Shown: positions 21,797 to 32,718 of the stretch, one piece after another | Layout of the letters: every line of letters starts with the position of its first letter | How positions within the stretch are numbered: the stretch's first letter is position 1 | From: an uncultured Ureaplasma sp. | Lineage (GTDB): Bacteria; Bacillota_I; Bacilli_A; Mycoplasmatales; Mycoplasmoidaceae | Assembly (NCBI GenBank): GCA_902766725.1 | Contig: CACXEQ010000020.1 | Coordinates: forward strand, 1 to 32,718 | Direction of reading: 5' to 3' | Length of the DNA: 32,718 bases | Made by a program: the position numbers and the translations under genes | Notes under the pieces: generated by a model | What the model was told of the DNA's origin: nothing | Database searches by the model: none | What the model saw: the letters and a program-made list of their open reading frames with translations, nothing else

Positions 21797-21834
21797 GAAA
21801 AAAAGAGAGAAAGTTTCTCTCTTTTTTTCTTTTA
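21797..21834 (+). terminator. Rho-independent terminator of the ncRNA
   Basis: Near-perfect hairpin centred on 21813: GAGAGAA (21805-21811) pairs with TTCTCTC (21815-21821), and flanking A and T runs extend it, ending in T7. It separates the ncRNA from the effector start codon (21853) by about 20 bp, so effector mRNA needs read-through or its own weak promoter. Confidence 0.85.
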
Positions 21835-21852
21835 AAAATATAAAATAAACAT

Positions 21853-24668
21853 ATGAATCAAATAACTAAATGAAAACTAAAAAACAAAAAAAGTTGTGTC
21901 AAAATTAATGGCTTAAAAACTATTTATGTAAAAGGACAACAACTTTACTTTGATGGATTCGATGCACTATCATTTGACACCCAACCAAGTAGTAATATAA
22001 AATCAGCACTTGAATATATTATTGATGATAATAATCTAATAGATGATTTATTAGAAAATGAAAAAGAACATCAATTTTCCGTTAAAACTATTAAAGATAA
22101 TAAATATTTCTCCATTTCTAAGTTGAGAAAAGGAGAGCAAAAACCAATTAACAATAAACCTGGACGAGCTCATAATCCATTAATTAACAACAAAAAAGAA
22201 CTAAACATCTTACAAAAATGTCTACTTAAGCATTATTTTAATATTGATATAGGTACTAAACCACTAACAAATATCCCAATACAAATAATCTCATATATCC
22301 GATCTATTGAAAAACTATTTGTCTTATACATAAGTGAAATAATTAATTCACTGAATAATCAATACTATAATTTAAAAAATAATGATAATACCAATAAAAA
22401 CCATTCAGATTTATATGGCAAAACAGATTTCGGATATACAAATCATTATCAAAATAACGATAAACAAAAAGACGAATGTATTGCATTTGTTAAAAAACAC
22501 TTATATCTTTATAAAAACATAGTTTCTAATGTATCAATAAAGAAAAATAATGAATCAAAAGAACAAGTACGTAAATTATTACAGATTTTGTCATTCATTA
22601 GAAATAATCATGTTTTAGGTTTATTCTATCATCAAAATAGTTGTAATTGTAATGCAAGAAAAATTCAAAATAATGCAAATGATTTTTTAAAAAGAGCAAT
22701 TAATAACTTCACTAATGAATATAATAATTCAGAACTTTATCAATACCCAAAAATATTTTTACAAAAAATACTAAACATTAATAATTTCAATGATCTTTTT
22801 TATAAATTTAATTTTAATAATGTAATCAAAAATTTTGGTATTTCCATCAAAAAAATACGTGAATATATTATTGATGATAATGATAAAAAAGAATATATTG
22901 AAAATAAAACTATAAGATATGTTAATAAATGTTATGATTTTATAATTTGAAACTATTTTTATACTCATAAAAAAGAAACTAACAATTTTTTAAATGAAAT
23001 TAGGACATGTAATACAAATGAAAAAATCAATCAAATTTATGAAGAAAAAATAAGTTTAGAAATTAAAAAAAGTTCATTATCGATGTTTAATGAATTAAAG
23101 AAACATTTTAATAATAAGAAAAATGAAGATCTTAAAAACGAATATAAAAAAGATAAATTTGCTAAATCAAATTACAAAAACCTAGATGATAATAATCCTC
23201 CTGATTTTGCTGGTTTTATTTATGTTATGTGTTGTTTTCTTGATGAAAAGGAAATAAATGAATTTACTAATTTTTTAATTAAATATTTTTCCTCAATAAG
23301 ATCATTATTAATTGTTCATGAAAACAATTTTAAAAATGATGAAAATTTTGACAATTTCTATCAGAACTATCCGACATTTAAAATAGAAAATATTGAGAAT
23401 TTAATTTGTTATTTGCATAGAATTCAATCAATATGTAAACTAAATAAAAAAATTTTCAATGACAAAAAAATGACAATTCAAAAACAAACATTACACGATT
23501 GGAATTAAATAATTTTTGCCATAAATTATTTAATAATTCTAATCAAAATAAGATAAACCAAAACACACTAAATTCAATTGAATCTCAACATTATCTAAAT
23601 ATTGCTAATGATAGAAAATTTATTTATGTAATAAAACATATTAATTTGTCAAATAGTCAATATCTTCTAAACAATTATTCATTAATAAAATGCATAGTTT
23701 CATACCAAATATCTGAAAATCAAAAAAATAATTTTTTTAATTTGAAGAAGAATAAATCAACCGAAAATTATTTGATAGATACAATTTGCAAATTAAAGGA
23801 TGTTAATTTCATTAATGAGCAAATTAATAAGAGTGAGGCAAATAAAAATGAAATAAGATATGCAATGCAAATTTATTTATCGGCATTATACCTTTTTACA
23901 AAAAGTCTTAAAAGAATTAATTCACTATATGCTATTGCATGAATATCATATGAACAAGATTGGTATTTATTTAATAAATATTTCAAAAGAAAAACTAATG
24001 TTCCTGATAAACATAAAAAATATAAAAGAGATGATTATACATTTGATATTTCCCAAGCAATATTATTTAATGAAAACAACTCAAATAACTTTTACAAACA
24101 AAACAAAAAATCTTATATGTTTAGAAAAAATTTTCAAGCACTTAAAAAAACATATGATGATTATTTATTAACAATATCAAAAGACAAAAAAATTAATATA
24201 ACAAAAATTAGACCTTTTATTAAACAATTTAGAAATGCTGTCATGCATTTTGATGTATTAAACAAATGATCAAATCTGTCAATTCTTACCAACCATCAGA
24301 TTTATAAAAATGAAAATGCAAATTGTTTTTATTTTGATATATATCAATATCTTTATCAAGCAAGTTTTGTTAAAAACATCAATGAAATAATTAAAAAAAA
24401 TGATGTGGCTAATCTACTAAAAAAAGAAGATATTGAATTATTAGGCAAAGATTTTTATGCATTTAACTTAAAAGGTTATAAGAATGATAAGTCTCAAGAT
24501 ATATACGATAAAAACATGAATAAAATATCACAATATTCAAAAAGATTTTTAAAATTAATAAATTTACCATTCGCCTATTGTATTGCAAGATACAAATCAT
24601 TGACAAATAAGCAAATTTTTAATAAATTACAAAAATTTGGGATGGATAATACAAAAATTAACCAATAA
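21853..24668 (+). CDS. Cas13-like two-HEPN RNA-guided ribonuclease candidate (one frameshift)
   Basis: About 938 residues in two overlapping frames: 21853-23508 (ATG to TAA) and an open frame from 23439 to 24668. Joining needs a -1 shift, most simply at one of two A7 tracts (23446-23452, 23464-23470). The C-terminal half holds a textbook HEPN RNase motif, QFRNAVMHFD (RNxxxH, 24231-24248, joined residue about 794). The N-terminal half has LSFIRNNHVLGLFYH at residue 250: Arg-Asn is kept but the expected His at +5 is Leu. The motifs are about 544 residues apart, similar to Cas13a (about 576 in the Leptotrichia buccalis enzyme as I recall), while the region before the first motif is about 220 residues shorter. 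The protein is Lys/Asn/Ile-rich and helical with no signal peptide. Three TGA codons or more are Trp. No Shine-Dalgarno precedes the ATG. It follows the ncRNA at 21598 and has no Cas1, Cas2 or array nearby. Alternative: a large AbiF/Abi_2-like HEPN toxin. Confidence 0.62.
21965..21988 (+). promoter_or_regulatory. Site in effector mRNA complementary to the ncRNA
   Basis: These 24 nt (codons 38-46) are the reverse complement of ncRNA positions 21715-21738 at 23 of 24 bases; the mismatch is A21723 opposite C21980. One G-U pair extends it. Such pairing would form in trans between ncRNA and mRNA, or in cis on a read-through transcript. Its function (repression, self-targeting or immunity switch) is inference. 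Confidence 0.6.
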
Positions 24669-24705
24669 AGATAAAGAAACATTCACCTTTATTGGATAAT
24701 TTTAT
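24662..24705 (+). terminator. Bidirectional terminator between effector and groL
   Basis: Perfect 9-bp stem CCAATAAAG (24662-24670) with CTTTATTGG (24687-24695) and a 16-nt loop, followed by an A/T-rich tail. It contains the effector's TAA stop and lies 28 bp from the convergent groL stop, so it may serve both genes. Confidence 0.6.
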
Positions 24706-24723
24706 TAATTTGTTGCTATGTAA

Positions 24724-26361
<1,638 letters not shown>

Positions 26362-26369
26362 TTATTATT

Positions 26370-26648
26370 TTATTTAACAATTGCTAATATATCCTTATAA
26401 GAAACAATTAAATATTCCTCATTATTGTATTTAACATCAGTTGAACTATAACTTTTGTAAATTACATCGTCTCCTGGTTTAAGAGGAATATCTATTTTCT
26501 TTCCATTTTCTATATTACAATCACTAACAGCAACAATAGTTGCATAATCTTCATTTTCTTGCTTATTAGATAAAATTATGCCACTAACTGTAGTGTTTTT
26601 CTTAATCTTTTTCTTTAAAACTATGTTACCATTAATAGGTTTTATCAT
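26370..26648 (-). CDS. groS: Co-chaperonin GroES
   Basis: 92 residues, usual size. Caps the GroEL cavity. Typical fold segments are IKPINGNIVLKKKIKKNTTVSGIILSN-like N-terminus (mobile loop at about 17-31), KPGDDVIYKSYSSTDVKY and EEYLIVSYKDILAIVK at the end. Shine-Dalgarno AAGGAGAA precedes the ATG. First gene of the groS-groL operon, preceded by a CIRCE operator. Confidence 0.96.
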   Translation of the reverse strand: MIKPINGNIVLKKKIKKNTTVSGIILSNKQENEDYATIVAVSDCNIENGKKIDIPLKPGDDVIYKSYSSTDVKYNNEEYLIVSYKDILAIVK

Positions 26649-26666
26649 AATCTTCTCCTTTATAAA

Positions 26667-26693
26667 TTAGCACTATTTATACTTGAGTGCTAT
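26667..26693. promoter_or_regulatory. CIRCE operator (HrcA binding site)
   Basis: TTAGCACTA, 9-bp spacer, GAGTGCTAT. This matches the CIRCE consensus TTAGCACTC-N9-GAGTGCTAA at 16 of 18 arm positions. It lies 19 bp upstream of the groS start codon and just downstream of the -10 box, overlapping the expected transcription start, so HrcA should repress groS-groL until heat or protein stress. Confidence 0.93.
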
Positions 26694-26696
26694 TTC

Positions 26697-26724
26697 ATTA
26701 TAGCACATATTAAAAAAAAATCAA
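26697..26724 (-). promoter_or_regulatory. groS-groL promoter
   Basis: On the minus strand, TTGATT (26724-26719) and TATAAT (26702-26697) with a 16-bp spacer, immediately upstream of the CIRCE operator. Confidence 0.75.
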
Positions 26725-26925
26725 ATAAATTTATCAAATGTTCAAATATCATATGTTAGAAAATAGTTTTTCATTACTTAATCATAAACATCTACATTCT
26801 TAAATAAAGTTTCAAAAAATAATTAAATGCTAAAATGAATATAATCTACTAATTGATTCAAACAAATGAAAATTAGTTAATATAAAAATATAAATTATTT
26901 TGTATTATTTTCAATAAATAAATTT

Positions 26926-29900
26926 ATGATTTTGAACAATTATAGAAATAAATTCATTGATAAAATTAATCCAATCACTGAATGCAACAGAAAAATGAAA
27001 TATGGAGAAGTTTTTACTCCATGTAATGTTGTACTATATATGCTGCACTTAATAGGTATTGATAGAGAATGTAATTATCAAACTAAAATATTTGAACCAG
27101 GATGCGGAAAAGGTAATTTTCTTATTGAAATTCTTAATTATAAATTACAAAATATTATTAATGTCATAAATAAAAATATTAAAAGAGATCAAACATGAAT
27201 TGAATGTTTAATTCTACTTGCAATAAGTTCAATTTATGGTTGTGATATCAATAATGATAATTTAAATTTTACTAGAAACCGATTATTAAGTTATGTTAAA
27301 AAATTTTGCCTATCAAAATTAAAAATCAAACCAACAAATACTTTTTTAGTCTGTCTTGAAAAATTATTGTCACTAACTATTTTTAAATTAAATTTACTTG
27401 ATAATATAAAAATTATCGAAAAACAATTACCAATATTTAAATTGATAGATAAGCAAATTTTTTATTGTTATTACAATTGTTTTTTAAATGCATATATAGA
27501 TGATAATGATGATCAAGAATCATTATTTGATCCACAATCATTTAATTCACGTGCGCCAAAAAACAAATGGAAAAAAATAGAATATAATAAAATATTCAAT
27601 TTCATAATGCATAATATGACAACTTCTAAATTAGGCAGAGAGAGAGAGAGTATCAACAATTAACTAATGAAATTAAAAACCAATTTGGTTTTAGTGATAA
27701 TTTCAAATTTGACTATATAATTTCTAACCCGCCTTATCAAATATCAGAGAAAACTAAAAATATTGATATTTGAGATAAATTTGTTTCTTTAGCAAATAAT
27801 TTATCCAATAAATCTATTTTGATTCATCCGGCAAGATGATTATTTCCAAAAAGACACATGGAAAATGTTTATAAAAGAATTATTAACTATCCCTTAAATA
27901 AAATTTTTTATTTTCCAAATGCAAGTCAATTATTTAAAACCACATCTATCGATTCAGGTTTAACAATAACTATTTTTAATCATGATAATAAACATAAAAA
28001 TGTATATTTTGAAAATTCACAAACTCCTGATGATGATAAATTTAATTTTTACATAAATTTAAAAAATGAAACAATTAAATTTACAAATAAATTTGAATCT
28101 GAAATATATAACAAATTAAGTTGTCAAATGCTTAAAACAAAAAGCATAGAAAAAAGAATAAAGGGAAATGTAGGCTCACTTGGTGGTTCTGAATATGGTT
28201 ACAAAAAACAATATCATATTCAATCTTTACATGATACTTCAAATGGTCTTATTAATCCCATAAAAATATGAGCCAACAAAAATTTCGGTAAAGGGAGCAA
28301 ATATAAATTTTATTTTATAGAAAAAAATAAATTAACATTTCTACCTAATGAAATATTACAGTCCCGAAAAGTGATGTTAGATAAAAAAGGGCATGCAATT
28401 ACAACAAATAAAAAAGGAAACATAATTAATAATAATCCAATGATTGTAGATAAAAATGTTATTGCTTCAGGTGATGTTTTTTTCGTTCTACCAGAAATTG
28501 ATTCAGATTATCATTTGAATTTAATTAAAACATATTTTATGACAAAAACTATACGATTTTTATTAACAATAAAACAAAAAGATCTATATGTAAGAGGATT
28601 TGAAATTTTACCTGATTATACATTTTTTTTAAATCAATTAAAAAATAAATTATTTGATGATAAATTTTTTTACAATAACTTTAATTTTAGTCAGGACCTA
28701 ATAAATCATATTGAAAGTGTAATCACAGAAAAAAACAATCCAACAATGAATAAATTATCATTATGACAATTAAATAACAATGAAAAATTAGCATATTCTA
28801 CTCAAAATGCTAATGAATATAGGGGCATATATTGCTTTACCTTTAAAAGTGATAAATATAAAAAAAATCTTATGAAAATTGGTCAATTTACAATGCCAAA
28901 TCCATTAGATATTAATGATAATGAAAATAAAATTACAGCAGAAAAGAGAATTAAACAACAAGAAGGTATCAGTGAAAAAGTGAATGGTGTAGAATTTGAA
29001 CCAAACTGGTATTATCCAGCTAAATTTAAAGATACTAGAAATACATTTACTGATAAAGATTTTCACAAATGACTAAGAAAAAATTTAGGTGATAATATCA
29101 ATATAAAATATCATAAAAATAATAGATATTCTGAACTTTTTGATTTAACTGCTAATCAATCTTGAAATTATTTCAACAATTTTATAAATCATGAACCACC
29201 AAATAATCATGATAATATTAAAACACCTTTTTACATTAGACCAGAACAAGAAAATGGCATCAATAAATTAACAAAATTCTGAAAAAAATGTTGTTCTAAT
29301 CCAAATCAAAAAAAATTTTTTTTATTCAATGCTATTATGCGTTTTGGAAAATGTATAACAACATATGAATTTATTAGAAGAAATAATGATATAAAACATA
29401 TTTTAATTCTTAGTCATCGACCCGATGTTTTTAATTCATGAGAAGATGATTATAAAAACTATTTATGTGATTTTTGCGAAGAAAAAAAGTATAAAATTTG
29501 AAATAAAAGTCTTAAAGAATCAATAAATAGTTTTAATAAGGTATCTAATAATATTATCGCTTTTGTTTCTATCCAAGATTTACGTGGAGAAGAAAAAATT
29601 AAATGAAATGAAGATGAAAACACAAATGAACAGGATATACAAGAAATAGTTACTAGGTTTAAGCAAAATAATAAGGAAATTTTTGATTTTCAATGAGATT
29701 TAGTTGTTGTAGATGAAGCACATGAAGGGATATTAACAAAGTTAGCTGCAAGGATGTTTAATAATTTTACTTATAAGCCAAAAATGTATATCTTATTATC
29801 AGGTACACCTTTCAATTTAAAATCACACGCTGAACAAATATATGATAATATAGACAAATTTAATGAAGCTAATAGTTTTGAATATAGCTTCTTAGATGAA

Positions 29901-31658
29901 GATTCTTTAAAAGATGAACAAAAAAAATTAAAATACCAATATCAATATTATCAGGACATTCCTGAATTACGTATATTAACTATAACTGTCACTGATCCAA
30001 ATATGAAAAATACTTTTAAAAATGATTATTTTGGATTTAATAAATTTTTTGAATTGAATGATAATAATAAATTTGTTGATGAACAAGCAATTGATATTTT
30101 TTTAAATAATTTATGTAGTGATGATCAAAAATTCATTAATTATCCATATTCAAGAAAGTGTAGAAATGATACAAAATGTGCAATGTGAATGTTACCTAGT
30201 GTTAAAGTGGCAAAAGCATTAAAGAAAAAACTTCAAGCACATCGTTTTTTTAAAGAATATGACATATTTGATGTCACTGGTGAAGCATATAGTTCAGATA
30301 ATTTTTCATCACTTAAAAAAGAAGTAGATACAATAGATAAAAAGATAATTATTTTATCATTTAGAAGATTGACAACTGGTGTAACATTAAAAGGGTTATC
30401 TACTATCCTATTTTTAAATGATACTACATCACTTATTTCTTACTACCAAACAATGTTCAGAGTTAAAAACCCTTATCCACTAAATTGGGATAAAAAAAAG
30501 AAAATAGGATTGATATTTGATTTTAATACCTTTAGATGTCTTAATAATACTTATGAACTTGCTAATGAAACTAGTAAAAATGGTCAAGCAAATGATGAAC
30601 AATATAACAAGATAATTAATTATTTTAACATCCATGGTATAGATGATAAATCAAATGTATTTAATTTAACAAAAATATCAATTAATAAATTGACTGAGCA
30701 AGCAAATAAAGCTATTGCCGCTGCGGCCTATGACTCTGGTTGTTTAAGAATTAGTAAATTTTTTGATCCACATAATTATCAAAGCATTAATAAATTTATT
30801 AATAAACTTGATGGCTATAGTTATTCAAGGAACAAAAATTTAGATGTAAATGTAATAATAAATAACACAACTGGTAAGCCGATTTTAGCATCCAAAAAAA
30901 ACTTAACACCTAAGGAAAAAGACAAATTAAAAAAAGAAAAAATAGAAATTCATAAAATAATAGGAATATTTGTAAAAATTCCTATTCTGATGCTTGGTAT
31001 GTATGATAAATTACATGATCTTATTTTTAATCAAAATGTTAATAATCCTGATTTTGATCAAATGTTTAATGATAATATAATTAATATTGATGAATGAAAA
31101 TCAATAATGTCCCCTAATAAAGATGAAACTAAATGCATTGAGAAAAAAGATTTCAAAGAATTATGCAAAATGGCTAAACCAGGAGTTTTTCTTGAAACTT
31201 TTAAAAGATATTTAAAAGAAATAGAAAAAATATTTAGTTATGCTAGTCCATTAGCAAGAGAAGAACAATGAATTGAATTCTTCAAAAAGATTCAAAATCC
31301 TAACAAAGAAACTGTCTTTACACCTTATGATGTCATTAAATTACAATATGATAAGGCTAAAATAAATTGACCCAATGCTTATAAAACTAAACAAAAATTT
31401 CTTGATATTTATTCCAAAGAGTCATTATATAGTTATTATGCAGCTTGTAGATTATATGAGCAAGCTATTAAAAATATAAATCTAGATAACAACAAGGATA
31501 AAATTCAAAGAATTTGAAACAAAATTATCTACAATCAAATATATTGTTGTTACCAAAATGGAATGTTTTCAACTATTGCACAAAAAATTTTAGGTTTCAA
31601 ACCAAAATCTAAATATATTTGTCAAATAGATCTAGTAAATAAACTCAATAATGAATAA
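26926..31658 (+). CDS. Single-chain restriction-modification protein: N6-adenine methyltransferase plus DEAH helicase (phase OFF)
   Basis: About 1,577 residues if whole. Frame 1 runs 26926-27663 and stops; the rest continues in another frame to TAA at 31658. The break coincides with (AG)7 at 27637-27650. Losing one AG or gaining two restores one frame, so this copy is OFF and makes a 245-residue stub. Domains in order: methyltransferase with KYGEVFTP (from about residue 25), AdoMet loop FEPGCGKGNF, second acidic motif YGCDINND, and catalytic NPPY (27726-27737); a probable target-recognition region; a segment GIYCFTFKSD...MKIGQF...AEKRIKQQ (28818-29090) like GIY-YIG/T5orf172 domains; then an SF2 helicase with FNAIMRFGKC (motif I), VVDEAHEG (29712-29723) and SGTPF. 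The C-terminal 200 residues are unassigned. No Shine-Dalgarno. Many TGA codons are Trp. Confidence 0.85.
27637..27650 (+). repeat. (AG)7 dinucleotide tract in methyltransferase coding region
   Basis: Seven AG units at the exact point where the reading frame changes. In mollicutes and other bacteria, such tracts within mod genes cause phase variation by slipped-strand mispairing. Copy numbers divisible by three (6 or 9) give the full protein; seven gives a stop 11 bp later. Confidence 0.9.
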
Positions 31659-31839
31659 GGAAATATTTTGGTCTTAATCTAATAATTTATTTTTGAATAA
31701 AGATTAACATTAATCCAAATTAATTTTAACCAAAAACATTAAATGAGCATTTTTATTTATGGGCACTTTAAGGACAAACTCAGCTATGCAATCACATTGA
31801 ACAATAAGACATATAATTTATACAAAATGTATAAAATTG

Positions 31840-32160
31840 TTAATTTTTTAAATTATTAACTCTAACTGTTCTATCAAACCTTTTTTCTAATCGATCAAGT
31901 CTTTTATCCATCTTTTCAAATCTTTGATCTATTTTTTCAAATTTTTTGTCTATCTGTTCAAATTTTTCATCTATTTTTTCAAATTTTTGGTTATTTCTTT
32001 TTTCAAATTCAATAAATCAAACTGGAGGTTTAGTTCTTGGTTTGATTATAGATCTACCTTTAGATTCAACTCTTTCTAAATCTATTTTTTTGCCAATAAA
32101 GCTTTTATCTATATTGGTATTTACTACTTTGTATTTAAGAATTTTTGTTTTCTTACACAT
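31840..32160 (-). CDS. Short coiled-coil protein, resembles mycoplasma DUF16 proteins
   Basis: 106 residues. A basic N-terminal part (to about residue 50) is followed by an almost perfect heptad repeat: FEKIDEK, FEQIDKK, FEKIDQR, FEKMDKR, LDRLEKR. The a/d positions are Phe and Ile/Met/Leu, so this is a strong parallel coiled coil that should oligomerise. DUF16 proteins of M. pneumoniae end in similar coiled coils; family membership is inferred from this only. One TGA is Trp. It is convergent with the restriction-modification gene. The 181-bp gap between them holds only a weak inverted repeat (TTAATCT...AGATTAA, 31674-31707) that may act in termination. Confidence 0.75.
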
Positions 32161-32243
32161 GCTATCTTTATACATATTATATATTTACCACTTAAATTAG
32201 ACATTTCAATTTAGATTGATTTTTTTCTAAATATAATTTACAA

Positions 32244-32583
32244 ATGTTGAAAATAAGAAACAATTTCAATTTTATAGATGCAAATCTTCCTCATAAATAT
32301 TTTTATGATTTGTTTAATGAAATAATTGAAAAATATATTGAACCAAAAACTCCTATTAATTATAGTCATATTTTGCTTCCAAATAATCAGATAAATGGAT
32401 GGATACAATTTTGCGAAAATTTTTTTTATTTAATGCCAAATTTATTAAAGATAATGATAATTCTAAAATTTTTACAGATTTTGTCATTTTTTAGATTATG
32501 AACTTTATAATTTAAGTCAGCGTATATATGATATTAATATCTTAAGATGATGAATTAATCATCCAATTACTTATCAAAAATAA
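32244..32583 (+). pseudogene. Frameshifted gene remnant, unknown function
   Basis: An ATG frame at 32244 encodes MLKIRNNFNFIDANLPHKY and continues to about 32410. It then loses protein-like character at a T8 run, after which a second frame (FNAKFIKDNDNSKIFTDFVI) takes over. A third frame takes over after a T6 run near 32490 (DYELYNLSQRIYDIN to TAA at 32583). Stitching the three gives about 112 residues with consistent composition and two TGA-encoded Trp. No family recognised. Either a decayed gene or sequencing errors in homopolymers. Confidence 0.5.
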
Positions 32584-32655
32584 AATCTAAAGTGGATCAA
32601 CATAAATATCTAATTGATCAAAAAATAGAGTTATGTTGCAAAAAGTGAGCATTTT

Positions 32656-32718
32656 TTACCAGAAATCATTTCTAAAATCTTGCTTCAAAACATACTTCTT
32701 TTTACCAAATAAATTTCA
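32656..32718 (-). CDS. Possible C-terminal end of a protein entering from the right edge
   Basis: Twenty open codons on the minus strand ending in FRNDFW and TAA at 32656. Too short to judge; included because the frame is open to the edge and composition is protein-like. Confidence 0.25.

Larger units (their letters stand above)
21598..21834 (+). ncRNA. Structured RNA next to Cas13-like effector (candidate guide or antitoxin RNA)
   Basis: A stretch of about 230 nt between a promoter and a strong terminator, with much higher GC than its neighbours and no coding frame. Helices visible by eye: (1) 9 bp, GTGCTCAAA (21598-21606) with TTTGAGCAC (21628-21636). (2) GCAGAAC in the loop of that hairpin (21611-21617) with GTTCTGC (21651-21657), giving an H-type pseudoknot. 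(3) A hairpin 21658-21680 with TGTTGTA/TACAACA. (4) CATTTGA (21704-21710) with TCAAATG (21726-21732). (5) A long hairpin 21731-21744/21758-21772 with one bulge, which competes with helix 4 at three bases. It contains GGACTAAAAC (21738-21747), the 3' end of type VI-A CRISPR repeats, and a segment antisense to the downstream gene. It is not RNase P, tmRNA, 6S or SRP RNA. Function is inferred from position and pairing only. Confidence 0.75.

Noticed and set aside
21598-21834. ncRNA as RNase P RNA, tmRNA or 6S RNA
   Set aside because: It lacks the conserved RNase P core, the tmRNA tRNA-like ends and tag frame, and the 6S open-bubble layout; its length and position also fit none of them.
21541-21852. 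CRISPR array upstream of the effector
   Set aside because: No sequence of repeat length recurs with regular spacing. Only single copies and inverted pairs are seen.
24662-24705. Hairpin at the effector 3' end as a second regulatory RNA
   Set aside because: A simple 9-bp stem at the stop codon between convergent genes is explained by termination.

Overview
The window reads as chromosome of a mollicute (Mycoplasma-like). Base composition is extremely AT-rich, and in-frame TGA must be read as tryptophan in almost every gene (antiporters, gpsA, ispG, ecfA/ecfT, dnaG, glyS, ftsH, pepD, groL and both defence genes), i.e. genetic code 4. Species cannot be named. The mix of GroES/GroEL under a CIRCE operator, IspG, RNase HIII and an ECF transport module narrows the field but is not diagnostic.

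Layout. 1-5.3 kb: left-edge fragment of a probable transposase, two paralogous Na+/Ca2+-exchanger-type antiporters flanking gpsA, a small membrane protein, rpsO, tRNA-His and a lipoprotein. 5.4-7.6 kb: a decayed partial copy of rpsO, then ispG and rnhC. 7.6-11.3 kb: a minus-strand operon ecfA1-ecfA2-ecfT-truA with overlapping or nearly touching genes, preceded by the SRP RNA gene. 11.3-21.0 kb: minus-strand housekeeping genes dnaG, glyS, a membrane protein, ftsH, pepD and a YfcC-type carrier. 21.0-21.5 kb: a five-tRNA operon (Ile2, Ser, fMet, Asp, Phe in transcription order).

21.5-32.7 kb is the accessory part, where groES-groEL is flanked by two plus-strand defence-type loci. The first is the most interesting thing here. 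It is a roughly 938-residue protein with two HEPN-type RN motifs spaced like those of Cas13a. It lies just downstream of a structured, separately terminated RNA of about 230 nt. That RNA carries GGACTAAAAC, the 3' end of type VI-A CRISPR repeats as I know them. It also has a 24-nt stretch antisense (23 of 24 paired) to codons 38-46 of the effector's own mRNA. There is no CRISPR array and no Cas1/Cas2. It looks like a solitary Cas13-like effector with a dedicated guide or antitoxin RNA. The effector reading frame is broken at one of two A7 tracts, and the first HEPN motif lacks its normal histidine.

The second locus is a giant single-chain methyltransferase-helicase (restriction-modification type). 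Its reading frame is switched off in this sequence at an (AG)7 repeat, which is classic phase variation. It is followed by a coiled-coil protein resembling mycoplasma DUF16 proteins, a frameshifted gene remnant, and a possible gene end at the right edge.
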